Source: Gammaproteobacteria bacterium (GTDB lineage: Bacteria; Pseudomonadota; Gammaproteobacteria; SZUA-229). From it: a stretch of 7,598 nt of DNA. The stretch's first letter is position 1. Every line of letters begins with the position of its first letter. Both the position numbers and the translations under genes were made by a program. Below, piece by piece: positions 1-5,553 of this stretch. The notes below the pieces were generated by a model. That model did not search any database, was not told the origin of the DNA, and saw only the letters and a list, made by a program, of their open reading frames with translations. The stretch covers positions 1-7,598 of the forward strand of contig JACPVK010000160.1 of assembly GCA_016191795.1 (NCBI GenBank), read 5' to 3'.

Positions 1-564
1 GGTAAAGTGACTGTAAATGACGTTGCTAATGGTGATGATACTTCAGGTGCGGCCGCATACAGCAACATTAGCAACTGGACTGTGTTTGATCATGCCTGGC
101 GTACCTGGGGTGTTGATGGAACGGCGTTTGCAAATAGCAGCAATCGTGGTGCCTGTGCCGCTGGCAATTGCCGAATCTGGGACTGGAGTGCATCGACAGC
201 GGATCTGGGTCGTGGCACTTCACCTGCGGTCTACAATGTTGTTGCCCCGCCAACAACCAGTAATATGCTGAGCATGGTGTGGACCTCAACTTTGGCAACT
301 AATCAGGCATATTGTGATAATAATTTCCCCGGCTCAGTCTGGAATGGTGGCACTACATGTACCACGACTTATCTGCGCCACAGCCAGGAAATAACCGGCG
401 ATAATATTGGTAACGATAACGGCCTTTGCGAGAACGGTGAAACCTGTTTGTATATGCCCAATATTGGTAGTTATCAGGGGCATGGTGCGTTGATTGCCGC
501 AGGTACGGTGGGTACAGGTTTAAATACTATTACACTACTCAGATATCAAACTCTGGGTCGATAG
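1..564 (+). CDS. C-terminal part of an unrecognised, probably exported protein (5' end outside window)
   Basis: The reading frame is open from the first base, so the true start lies upstream; 187 codons and a TAG stop are visible. I do not recognise the family. The visible part is rich in Asn, Gly, Thr, Ser and aromatic residues and poor in Lys. It has no hydrophobic membrane segment and carries six cysteines that fall roughly in pairs (GACAAGNC, then single Cys in AYCDNN and TTCTTT, then LCENGETC near the end). This composition is typical of secreted or surface proteins with disulphides, which is an inference because any signal peptide would be outside the window. The tail (YMPNIGSYQGHG, then LNTITLLRY) looks like a beta-rich terminal domain. 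A candidate terminator lies about 55 bases downstream, so it probably ends its own transcript and is not co-transcribed with the lipoprotein operon. Confidence 0.75.
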   Translation, partial: GKVTVNDVANGDDTSGAAAYSNISNWTVFDHAWRTWGVDGTAFANSSNRGACAAGNCRIWDWSASTADLGRGTSPAVYNVVAPPTTSNMLSMVWTSTLATNQAYCDNNFPGSVWNGGTTCTTTYLRHSQEITGDNIGNDNGLCENGETCLYMPNIGSYQGHGALIAAGTVGTGLNTITLLRYQTLGR

Positions 565-620
565 TACAGTGACTAGCTGGTTGCATTAATAAAATTATTT
601 TCTGAGTTGTGAATGAACAG

Positions 621-650
621 GCCACCGGTAATATCCGTTGGCTCTTTTGT
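621..650 (+). terminator. Candidate Rho-independent terminator after the first gene
   Basis: GCCACCGG (621-628) and CCGTTGGC (635-642) form an 8-bp stem with one C-T mismatch and a 6-base loop, followed by TCTTTTGT. It is correctly placed to end transcription of the truncated upstream gene. The interrupted T tail and the mismatch make it weaker than the terminator at 3111-3142. Confidence 0.5.
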
Positions 651-726
651 AGAGGCTGGATATTGAATTTCTGGCGACCAGGGAGCATGGGGTTTATGAG
701 GCGTGATGAACTGAAGTGATTGCAGT

Positions 727-761
727 GTAGCCCGGATGTAACGCAGTGGAATCCGGGCTAC
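727..761. repeat. REP-like palindromic hairpin
   Basis: GTAGCCCGGAT (727-737) and ATCCGGGCTAC (751-761) are perfect 11-bp inverted arms around a 13-base loop. The GTAGCCCGGAT...ATCCGGGCTAC pattern is, from general knowledge, a common dispersed extragenic palindrome in gammaproteobacterial genomes. There is no T-run after it, so a terminator role is unlikely. Copy number in this genome cannot be judged from one window. Confidence 0.65.
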
Positions 762-1298
762 GAAATATCCTTTTCATGTATGTAGTGGTTGCAGGAATTA
801 AATTCAGTACACTTTTTTTCAAAAACCATACTCAACGACACAGTCATGATTTTATCTATTTTTTCATCCGGCACTGACACATCCGGATTATGTTTTATCA
901 AACAGGTAATCTTTGACGAGAGATTGCCATTACTTTTGTCCTGAGCGCGGTTTCCGCTTCGTTATGCGTATTGTCATGATTGAATTCTGTTGGAAGCTTT
1001 TCGCTGAAGTTTATGCTGGGACGGATGAGGTTGCATAGAGGACGTCGGCGGTGGTGATGCCTTTATTATGAGGCCATGAAGTGCCCGCCGTCATCATTAC
1101 AGGCTCCTTCCTGAACACTAATGCAAGTTCATGAATTCACTTGTCCGGTTACATGTCGTGTGGCCTGTCGCGAGGTGTATCTTATAGCTGCGAAACATGT
1201 AGGCAGGATATAAAAAGCTGGTTGCTGGTACTTGTGGTGACTTGTGAGTGATGGCAATATGCCGATACGTATCAATCTGGTATTAGAGCTTTTTAAAT

Positions 1299-1330
1299 GG
1301 GGCGCTTATGTGCCCCTGTTTTGTTTAATA
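1299..1330 (+). terminator. T-tailed hairpin in the leader of the lipoprotein operon
   Basis: GGGGCGC (1299-1305) pairs with GTGCCCC (1310-1316) around a TTAT loop; the 7-bp stem includes one G-T wobble. It is followed by TGTTTTGTTT. The shape is that of an intrinsic terminator, yet it sits only 30 bases before the start codon of the CsgG-family gene and after the stop of no obvious gene. It may end an upstream non-coding transcript or act as an attenuator or 5' structure for the operon; the sequence alone does not decide. Confidence 0.5.
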
Positions 1331-1333
1331 TTC

Positions 1334-1338
1334 AAGGA
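1334..1338 (+). promoter_or_regulatory. Ribosome binding site that fixes the start of the CsgG-family lipoprotein
   Basis: AAGGA lies 7 bases before the ATG at 1346. It selects this ATG over an in-frame GTG at 1244, whose extra 34 residues would bury the lipoprotein signal peptide inside the protein. Confidence 0.8.
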
Positions 1339-1345
1339 ATTACAT

Positions 1346-2020
1346 ATGAAATGCATTCGGGTGTCCTGGCTATTTTTTGCAGCTTTGTTGTTAATGATAG
1401 GCGGTTGCGCGACCGAAAGCTCGCGTACATTGACTGTTCAGCAGGTGGCAACTGCTAATAAACCTTATTCTGGTACACGTACGCTTATTTCGATCGGTCA
1501 ATTTGAGAATCGCTCCTCCTTTATGCGTGGCATTTTTACTGATGGTGAAGATCGTCTGGGCAGCCAGGCCAAAACGATTCTTATAACCGATATGCAACAG
1601 ACCAATCGCTTCAACGTGCTCGATCGCGACAATCTGAAAGCGCTTAGCCAGGAATCAGCAATCGGCAATAAAGCACAGAAACTGAAAGGTGCTGATTATG
1701 TCGTAACGGGCGATGTAACTGAGTTTGGCCGTAAAGAAGTGGGCGACAAGCAGTTCTTTGGTGTTTTGGGCCGTGGCAAAAGCCAGATCGCTTATGCCAA
1801 GGTTAATTTGAATATAGTGAATATAGTGACCTCGGAAGTGGTGTACTCCAGCCAAGGCGCGGGTGAATATGAATTGTCCAACCGTGAGGTTATTGGCTTT
1901 GGAAGTACCGCCAGCTATGACTCAACATTGAATGGCAAGGTGCTTGCTCTGGCGATTCGCGAAGCCGTGAATTCTCTTGTGGTGGGCCTTGATAACGGCT
2001 CATGGCAGCCTAACAAATAA
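1346..2020 (+). CDS. CsgG-family outer-membrane lipoprotein
   Basis: This is a 224-residue lipoprotein. Residues 1-20 form a signal peptide with hydrophobic core FFAALLLMIGG, and Cys21 follows a lipobox (I-G-G-C); Ala at +2 suggests outer-membrane sorting. The CsgG domain (Pfam CsgG) covers about residues 44-215. Core landmarks that align with E. coli CsgG are LISIGQFENRS (47-57), NRFNVLDRDNL (87-97), a GADYVVTGDV strand-turn (115-124), VNLNIVNIVTSEVVYSS (153-169) and the closing DNGSW near the C-terminus. In curli systems CsgG is a ring-shaped secretion channel, each subunit adding beta strands to a barrel. The region 126-190 here could supply such strands (inference). It is shorter than E. 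coli CsgG (277 residues), and the narrow-pore Asn-Phe motif of CsgG is not evident. It is the first gene of a three-lipoprotein operon, 17 bases before the next. No curlin, CsgE or CsgF is nearby, so it is not a curli gene in the usual sense. Confidence 0.9.
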   Translation: MKCIRVSWLFFAALLLMIGGCATESSRTLTVQQVATANKPYSGTRTLISIGQFENRSSFMRGIFTDGEDRLGSQAKTILITDMQQTNRFNVLDRDNLKALSQESAIGNKAQKLKGADYVVTGDVTEFGRKEVGDKQFFGVLGRGKSQIAYAKVNLNIVNIVTSEVVYSSQGAGEYELSNREVIGFGSTASYDSTLNGKVLALAIREAVNSLVVGLDNGSWQPNK

Positions 2021-2037
2021 ACAGGGTTTGAGACTTT

Positions 2038-2397
2038 ATGAAAACCAATAAAAACATTTTAGCTATGCTGCTTGTAATTACCGGCAGTTCTTTACTGGGT
2101 GGTTGTGTTACGTCGCAGCCCAATTTGTATCAGTGGGAAAATTATGAGCCTGAGGTGTACGATTATCTCAAGGGGTCAGCTACAGATCCTCAAGCCCAGA
2201 TCAGCTCGCTGGAAGAAGGTCTTCAAAGGATCAAGTCAGAAGGTCGTACTCCACCACCTGGATATTATGCTCAACTGGGGATGTTGTATGCGCAGGCTGG
2301 TAAGGCTGATCTGGTGACAGGCGCATTCCAGGCAGAAAAGAAGCTATACCCGGAGTCCAGTGTTTACATGGATTTTTTAATGAAGAAAAAGAAATAA
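2038..2397 (+). CDS. DUF4810 family lipoprotein
   Basis: This 119-residue lipoprotein has a signal peptide at residues 1-22, lipobox L-G-G-C and lipidated Cys23 followed by Val-Thr. Directly after comes the family hallmark LYQWENYEPEVYDYLK (about 30-45). The second half (about 75-115) is helical, with a TPR-like pattern GYYAQLGMLYAQAGK followed by AFQAEKKLYPES. Its length is normal for DUF4810, a family of unknown function usually found between a CsgG-like and a DUF799 lipoprotein gene, exactly as here. A TPR-like unit suggests a protein-protein contact or assembly role at the outer membrane, by analogy with pilotin-type lipoproteins (inference). The ribosome binding signal is weak (AGGG 11 bases before the ATG), so translation may be coupled to the preceding gene, whose stop is 17 bases upstream. 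Confidence 0.88.
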   Translation: MKTNKNILAMLLVITGSSLLGGCVTSQPNLYQWENYEPEVYDYLKGSATDPQAQISSLEEGLQRIKSEGRTPPPGYYAQLGMLYAQAGKADLVTGAFQAEKKLYPESSVYMDFLMKKKK

Positions 2398-2409
2398 TGA
2401 GTAATCACT

Positions 2410-3069
2410 ATGTATATTAAATTACTGAAGCTATTAGCCCTGTTGTTTATAATAACGCTGGCCACAGGTTGCGTTACAGTTCAGCCTTACGACTATACAG
2501 CATTCAAACAAAGTAAACCGCGTTCAATACTGGTTTTGCCACCGATAAATAACTCACCCGAAGTTGCAGCATCCTATAGCTTGTTGTCGCATATTACCTA
2601 CCCGTTGGCTGAGTCTGGTTATTATGTGTTTCCGGTAGCATTGGTTGATGAAACCTTTAAACAGAATGGCATGACGACAGCGACAGATATTCATGCTGTT
2701 CCTTTGCCCAAACTCAAAGGAATTTTTGGGGCCGATGCGGTGTTATATATAACTATCACTAAATATGGTTCAAGCTACACAGTTATAAATAGCGTTACGG
2801 AAGTGGCGGCTGAAGCGAAACTGGTTGATGTGAAAACAGGCACTCTGCTTTGGCAGGGGCAGGCCTATGCAAACAGCGATGAAAACCAGAATAATTCCGG
2901 TGGCGGCCTGGCGGGTCTTCTGATAAATGCGATCGTAAAGCAAATTGTTAATAATGTTATGGAAGTAAGCCATCAGGTGGCGGGTGTTACCGGCAAACAT
3001 CTGCTCATTGCAAGCCAACCCAATGGCATGCTCTATGGCCCTCGCTCGCCTCAATACGGTCTTGATTGA
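2410..3069 (+). CDS. DUF799 / GNA1162-like lipoprotein
   Basis: This 219-residue lipoprotein has a signal peptide at residues 1-20, lipobox A-T-G-C and Cys21. The family signature PRSILVLPPINNSPEVAASY (about 37-56) is followed by TYPLAESGYYVFPVALVDETFK and the ADAVLYITITKYGSSY strand pair (about 115-130). A glycine-rich stretch (SGGGLAGLL) precedes a helix. The neisserial homologue GNA1162 has been reported to fold like the N-terminal domain of TolB, a relative of the CsgG N-terminal fold, so this may be a periplasm-facing partner of the CsgG-family protein (inference). It starts 12 bases after the DUF4810 stop, with only a weak TGAG ahead of the ATG, consistent with one transcript and translational coupling. 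The strong terminator at 3111-3142 ends the unit. No function is established for the family. Confidence 0.9.
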   Translation: MYIKLLKLLALLFIITLATGCVTVQPYDYTAFKQSKPRSILVLPPINNSPEVAASYSLLSHITYPLAESGYYVFPVALVDETFKQNGMTTATDIHAVPLPKLKGIFGADAVLYITITKYGSSYTVINSVTEVAAEAKLVDVKTGTLLWQGQAYANSDENQNNSGGGLAGLLINAIVKQIVNNVMEVSHQVAGVTGKHLLIASQPNGMLYGPRSPQYGLD

Positions 3070-3110
3070 TTTGTGTGTTTAGGCTGGCCAATAAGCAATA
3101 GTTAATCAAT

Positions 3111-3142
3111 AAAAAAACCCGGATATCACATCCGGGTTTTTT
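3111..3142. terminator. Strong Rho-independent terminator of the lipoprotein operon
   Basis: CCCGGAT (3118-3124) and ATCCGGG (3130-3136) form a perfect GC-rich stem with a 5-base loop. It is flanked by seven A on the left and six T on the right, which extend the stem to 13 bp. The A and T flanks mean it could also work in the opposite direction. It lies 41 bases after the DUF799 stop codon. Confidence 0.95.
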
Positions 3143-3167
3143 ATTTCAGGGTCTAAAGGGGGCAAAG

Positions 3168-3195
3168 TGAACCTCCCCCAGTTTAGCGGACACTT
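3168..3195. mobile_element. Possible remnant of an IS3-type insertion sequence end
   Basis: The stretch beginning TGAACCTCCCCCAGTTTAGC and running into GGACACTT resembles terminal inverted repeats of IS3-family elements, which often read TGAAC, a C-rich run, GTTT, then CGGA. No transposase, second end or target duplication is visible, so at most this is a solo scar. GGGGG at 3158-3162 can pair with CCCCC at 3175-3179, giving an alternative reading as a plain hairpin. Confidence 0.35.
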
Positions 3196-3225
3196 TAAAT
3201 CAGAGACTGGACTTCCTTTAATAAG

Positions 3226-3241
3226 GTAACAAAACTGTTAC
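3226..3241. promoter_or_regulatory. Small dyad that may be an operator
   Basis: GTAAC-AAAACT-GTTAC is a perfect 5-bp dyad with a 6-base centre, 45 bases ahead of the chalcone-isomerase-like gene, in the expected promoter region. TTACAA (3238-3243) could be a -35 element, but the matching -10 at 17 bases (CTGAAT) is poor. Operator function is an inference. Confidence 0.25.
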
Positions 3242-3286
3242 AAATCGGGATTATCCTGTACTGAATTCATCAGCCTCCCGGTTACC

Positions 3287-3931
3287 ATGTTGCTGTCTTT
3301 GCCCTCGCTCTCAGGAATCACCCAGGTATTTTTTCCGATTATTCTGTTTCTTTCTTCTCTTCCAGTTCATGCCCTGGATATTGCCGGTATAACCGTACCT
3401 GACCAGGCGTGTATTAATCACGGTAATGCTTTGCATTTAAACGGTGCTGGCACCAGAGAGAAACTGTTTACGGATATCTACGTGGGTGCGCTGTATTTGC
3501 CCGATAAATCTCATAAAGCAGACGACATTATCAATTCAGAAGTGCCGCGACGTATTGCCCTGTATTTTGTTTATAAGGAAGTGTCCGCCACAAAGTTGAT
3601 TGAGGGTTGGCAGGATGGTTTTGAGTTAAATAATGATGCGCAGCAACTCCAGGTTATGGAGTCCCGACTCAAACAGTCTTATGGTTATTTTTCCACCATG
3701 AAATCGGGTGATGTGATTTTTCTGGATTATATTCCGGGCCAGGGTACGCGGTTGATTATCAATAACGAGCTTAAGGGCGTTATTGCCGGTAGTGATTTTT
3801 ATCGTGCGGTGCTTAAGATCTGGCTGGGGGAGCATCCTGCACAGGAGGAGCTTAAGCAGGGTATGCTTGGCGTGCACAATTTTGCGGCTTCAGCAGTTAA
3901 TTTGGTTTACTCACCACATACAACCAGATAA
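3287..3931 (+). CDS. Secreted chalcone-isomerase-like domain protein
   Basis: This 214-residue protein has an N-terminal signal peptide: hydrophobic core VFFPIILFLSSLP (about 14-26) and likely cleavage after VHA29. The mature part matches the bacterial chalcone isomerase-like family (Pfam Chalcone_3). Landmarks are LNGAGTREKLFTDIYVGALYLP (about 51-72), a VPRRIALYFVYKEVSATK block, the GDVIFLDYIPGQGT strands, and the family ending GSDFYRAVLKIWLGEHP (about 168-184). The family is named for its fold, and most bacterial members are periplasmic proteins of unknown activity, possibly ligand or lipid binding. No flavonoid pathway genes are present, so true chalcone isomerase activity is unlikely. The ATG at 3287 has no clear Shine-Dalgarno sequence; it is chosen because it gives a complete signal peptide. 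Its last 35 bases overlap the 3' end of the convergent nhaA. Confidence 0.88.
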   Translation: MLLSLPSLSGITQVFFPIILFLSSLPVHALDIAGITVPDQACINHGNALHLNGAGTREKLFTDIYVGALYLPDKSHKADDIINSEVPRRIALYFVYKEVSATKLIEGWQDGFELNNDAQQLQVMESRLKQSYGYFSTMKSGDVIFLDYIPGQGTRLIINNELKGVIAGSDFYRAVLKIWLGEHPAQEELKQGMLGVHNFAASAVNLVYSPHTTR

Positions 3932-5273
3932 AACCGGCGACACCTGATAATAATGAGGCGGCTAAAATGCCTGTTTTGGCCATCAACAAAAATTCTTCAT
4001 TGTTTTCAAATCCCAGTTGTGCAACAAATATAGACATGGTGAAACCTATACCCGCCAGCAGTGATACGCCGGCGATCTGTGTGAAGCGTGTGTCTTTGGG
4101 CAGTACGGCTACACCCAGTTTCAGCATGACCCAGCAGACGCCGGTGATGCCGATAAATTTTCCCAGTACCAGGCCAAGCGTCACACCGAGCATAACGGGA
4201 TGCGTCAGCGTTTCGCCCAGTGCACCAAACTCCAGCGGGATGCCGGCATTCACCAGGGCAAAGATCGGTATCACCAGATAAGCGACCGGCATATGCCAAG
4301 TGTGTTCCATGCGTTGCAGAGGTGCCTCAACACTGTGCACGCTGTTGTTCAGTGTTTGTACTACGGCGCGCAATTCGTCATTGGTCATGATGCTCACGCC
4401 GGGCTGGTGATTGGCATCGAAGCGTTGCATCAGTTCTTTAACGTGTGCACTGAAACGTTCCGGCTTGTATTTGGGTATAGCAGGTACCGACATGGCACCG
4501 AGAATACCGGCCAGGGTTGCGTGCACGCCGGATTGCATCAGTGCATACCATAAGAACACCGCAACAATAAAATAAGGCATGGTTTTACGTATGCCGCTCA
4601 TATTAAATGCCAGCAACAATGCGAATAAACCAGCGGCGGCGGCCAGCGGTGCGAGTGCAATCGCGTCAGTATAAAACAGGGCGATAACCAGTACGGCACC
4701 CAGATCATCCACAATGGCCAGTGCAACCAGAAATGTAATCAGTGCTTTGGGGACGCGGCTTGCCAGTAATGCCAGCGCACCAATCGCAAATGCGATGTCG
4801 GTGGCCATGGGTATGCCCCAGCCGCGTGCTGCATCGCCATCCGGGTTAATGGCAAAATAAATTAGTGCTGGTACCACCATGCCGCCAATTGCAGCGCCGA
4901 TTGGCAGCGCGGCATGGCGCAGTTCGGCGAGTTCACCTACCAGTATTTCGCGTTTTAATTCCAGCCCGACAACAAAGAAAAATAATGCCATCATGCCATC
5001 ATTAATCCAGTGGTGCAGGGTCATTTCCAGCGCCCAGTCGCCGATTTTAATACTGATAAGGGTATGAACCAGATGCTCGTAACTGCTAACGAGGGGGCCG
5101 TTAGCCAGTAGCAATGCGATGAGCGCCGTTGCCATCAGCAATATGCCACTGGTTGTCTGCCGGTGAATAAACTCATCAAAAGGTGTGAGAATCTTGTTGA
5201 TGGATTTTTCCCACGGCGCGTTAAAAATGCCTTTTTCTGAAGAGTGTGTGTTGGTTTTATCGTGGTTGCTCAT
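3897..5273 (-). CDS. nhaA: Na+/H+ antiporter NhaA
   Basis: This 458-residue inner-membrane antiporter exchanges Na+ or Li+ for H+, serving sodium and pH homeostasis. Family landmarks are present in order: NDGMMALFFFVVGLELKRE (91-109), MATDIAFA (156-163) with Asp159 equivalent to E. coli Asp133, and ALAIVDDLGA (184-193) with the Asp189-Asp190 pair equivalent to the ion-binding Asp163-Asp164. Then follow SGVHATLAG (248-256), GKFIGI with Lys372 equivalent to Lys300, and GIGFTMSIF (408-416). It is longer than E. coli NhaA (388 residues) because of a hydrophilic N-terminal extension of about 25 residues and a hydrophilic insert of about 40 residues (roughly 270-325) before HMPVAYLVIPIFALVNAG, as in the longer NhaA subgroup. 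The ATG is preceded by GGAA at suitable distance. It converges on, and overlaps, the chalcone-isomerase-like gene. It lies 280 bases downstream of xthA with repeats in between, so it probably has its own promoter. Confidence 0.96.
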   Translation of the reverse strand: MSNHDKTNTHSSEKGIFNAPWEKSINKILTPFDEFIHRQTTSGILLMATALIALLLANGPLVSSYEHLVHTLISIKIGDWALEMTLHHWINDGMMALFFFVVGLELKREILVGELAELRHAALPIGAAIGGMVVPALIYFAINPDGDAARGWGIPMATDIAFAIGALALLASRVPKALITFLVALAIVDDLGAVLVIALFYTDAIALAPLAAAAGLFALLLAFNMSGIRKTMPYFIVAVFLWYALMQSGVHATLAGILGAMSVPAIPKYKPERFSAHVKELMQRFDANHQPGVSIMTNDELRAVVQTLNNSVHSVEAPLQRMEHTWHMPVAYLVIPIFALVNAGIPLEFGALGETLTHPVMLGVTLGLVLGKFIGITGVCWVMLKLGVAVLPKDTRFTQIAGVSLLAGIGFTMSIFVAQLGFENNEEFLLMAKTGILAASLLSGVAGFIWLYVVSKPN

Positions 5274-5341
5274 GCTTCAGTTCCGGTTATTGTTTCATTA
5301 AAAGCTATACATCAAGACATGGTGAGTATTTTGTCTGTTAT

Positions 5342-5364
5342 CCAGGCAGGGCTGAAAAGCCTGG
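5342..5364. repeat. Short inverted repeat upstream of nhaA
   Basis: CCAGGC (5342-5347) and GCCTGG (5359-5364) are perfect 6-bp arms around 11 bases, about 70 bases upstream of the nhaA start. On the minus strand no T-run follows. It could be a leader structure or protein site, but it is short enough to be chance. Confidence 0.25.
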
Positions 5365-5387
5365 CATGATGTTGTGCTGTTACGCAT

Positions 5388-5415
5388 GTTGGGCTTCGCT
5401 GCGCTCAGCGCCAAC
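5388..5415. repeat. REP-like hairpin in the xthA-nhaA gap
   Basis: GTTGG (5388-5392) pairs with CCAAC (5411-5415), and inside it GCTG (5398-5401) pairs with CAGC (5406-5409) around CGCT. The wording GTTGGGCTTCGCTGCGCTCA followed by GCGCCAACCTAC is, from general knowledge, typical of a dispersed extragenic repeat in proteobacteria. It differs in sequence from the palindrome at 727-761. Confidence 0.5.
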
Positions 5416-5456
5416 CTACAAAAAATATTAGGTCAGCTGATCACTCAAGAAGCAAC

Positions 5457-5542
5457 TCCAACGCAAAGGCGCAAAGGTCGCAGAGGTAATTTGTTTTTAC
5501 ACTTTCTTTGTGTTCTTTGCGCCTTAGCGTCTTTGCGTTGGA
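5457..5542. repeat. Inverted repeat built of CGCAAAG units
   Basis: TCCAACGCAAAG (5457-5468) and CTTTGCGTTGGA (5531-5542) are perfect 12-bp arms. Inside each arm CGCAAAG-like units recur about every 8 bases (left: CGCAAAGG, CGCAAAGG, CGCAGAGG; right, read in complement: CGCAAAGA, CGCTAAGG, CGCAAAGA), so the arms pair imperfectly for about 30 bases. The element starts 11 bases after the xthA stop codon and may end its mRNA or protect the 3' end. CGCAAAG-type repeats are known from many bacterial genomes; their role is not settled. Confidence 0.65.
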
Positions 5543-5553
5543 TGTTACCCGTT

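Larger units (their letters stand above)
565..1345. other. Long intergenic region without a convincing gene
   Basis: About 780 bases separate the truncated first gene from the lipoprotein operon. I see a candidate terminator at 621-650, a REP-like hairpin at 727-761, a T-tailed hairpin at 1299-1330, and one short minus-strand frame at 1011-1097 (28 codons) preceded by a strong ribosome binding sequence. No longer frame on either strand resembles a known protein. The stretch 770-1240 reads like non-coding or decayed DNA. The promoter of the lipoprotein operon should lie in the last 250 bases, but I could not pick a -35/-10 pair with confidence. Confidence 0.6.

Noticed and set aside
1220..1275. 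Sigma-70 promoter with TTGTGG and CAATAT at 17 bases
   Set aside because: Both boxes match the consensus poorly and alternatives of equal quality exist close by, so no promoter is called.
1244..1345. Upstream GTG start giving the CsgG-family protein 34 extra residues
   Set aside because: The extension would place the lipoprotein signal peptide internally, and the stretch covers a terminator-like hairpin; the ATG at 1346 has a good ribosome binding site.
1346..3069. Curli secretion operon
   Set aside because: Only a CsgG-family protein is present; there is no curlin repeat protein, CsgE, CsgF or CsgD, and the partners belong to DUF4810 and DUF799.
3287..3931. Genuine chalcone isomerase of flavonoid metabolism
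   Set aside because: The protein is exported, no flavonoid genes are nearby, and bacterial members of this family share the fold without known flavonoid activity.
3967..4553. Plus-strand open frames inside nhaA
   Set aside because: They lie antisense to the well-conserved nhaA coding sequence, show no family features and have no credible ribosome binding site.
5274..5345. Ion-responsive riboswitch ahead of nhaA
   Set aside because: Only a 6-bp inverted repeat is visible in the leader; there is no recognisable aptamer core and no paired terminator or sequestered ribosome binding site.
5457..5542. CRISPR array
   Set aside because: The CGCAAAG units are about 8 bases apart with no unique spacers and occur as inverted, not direct, arms.
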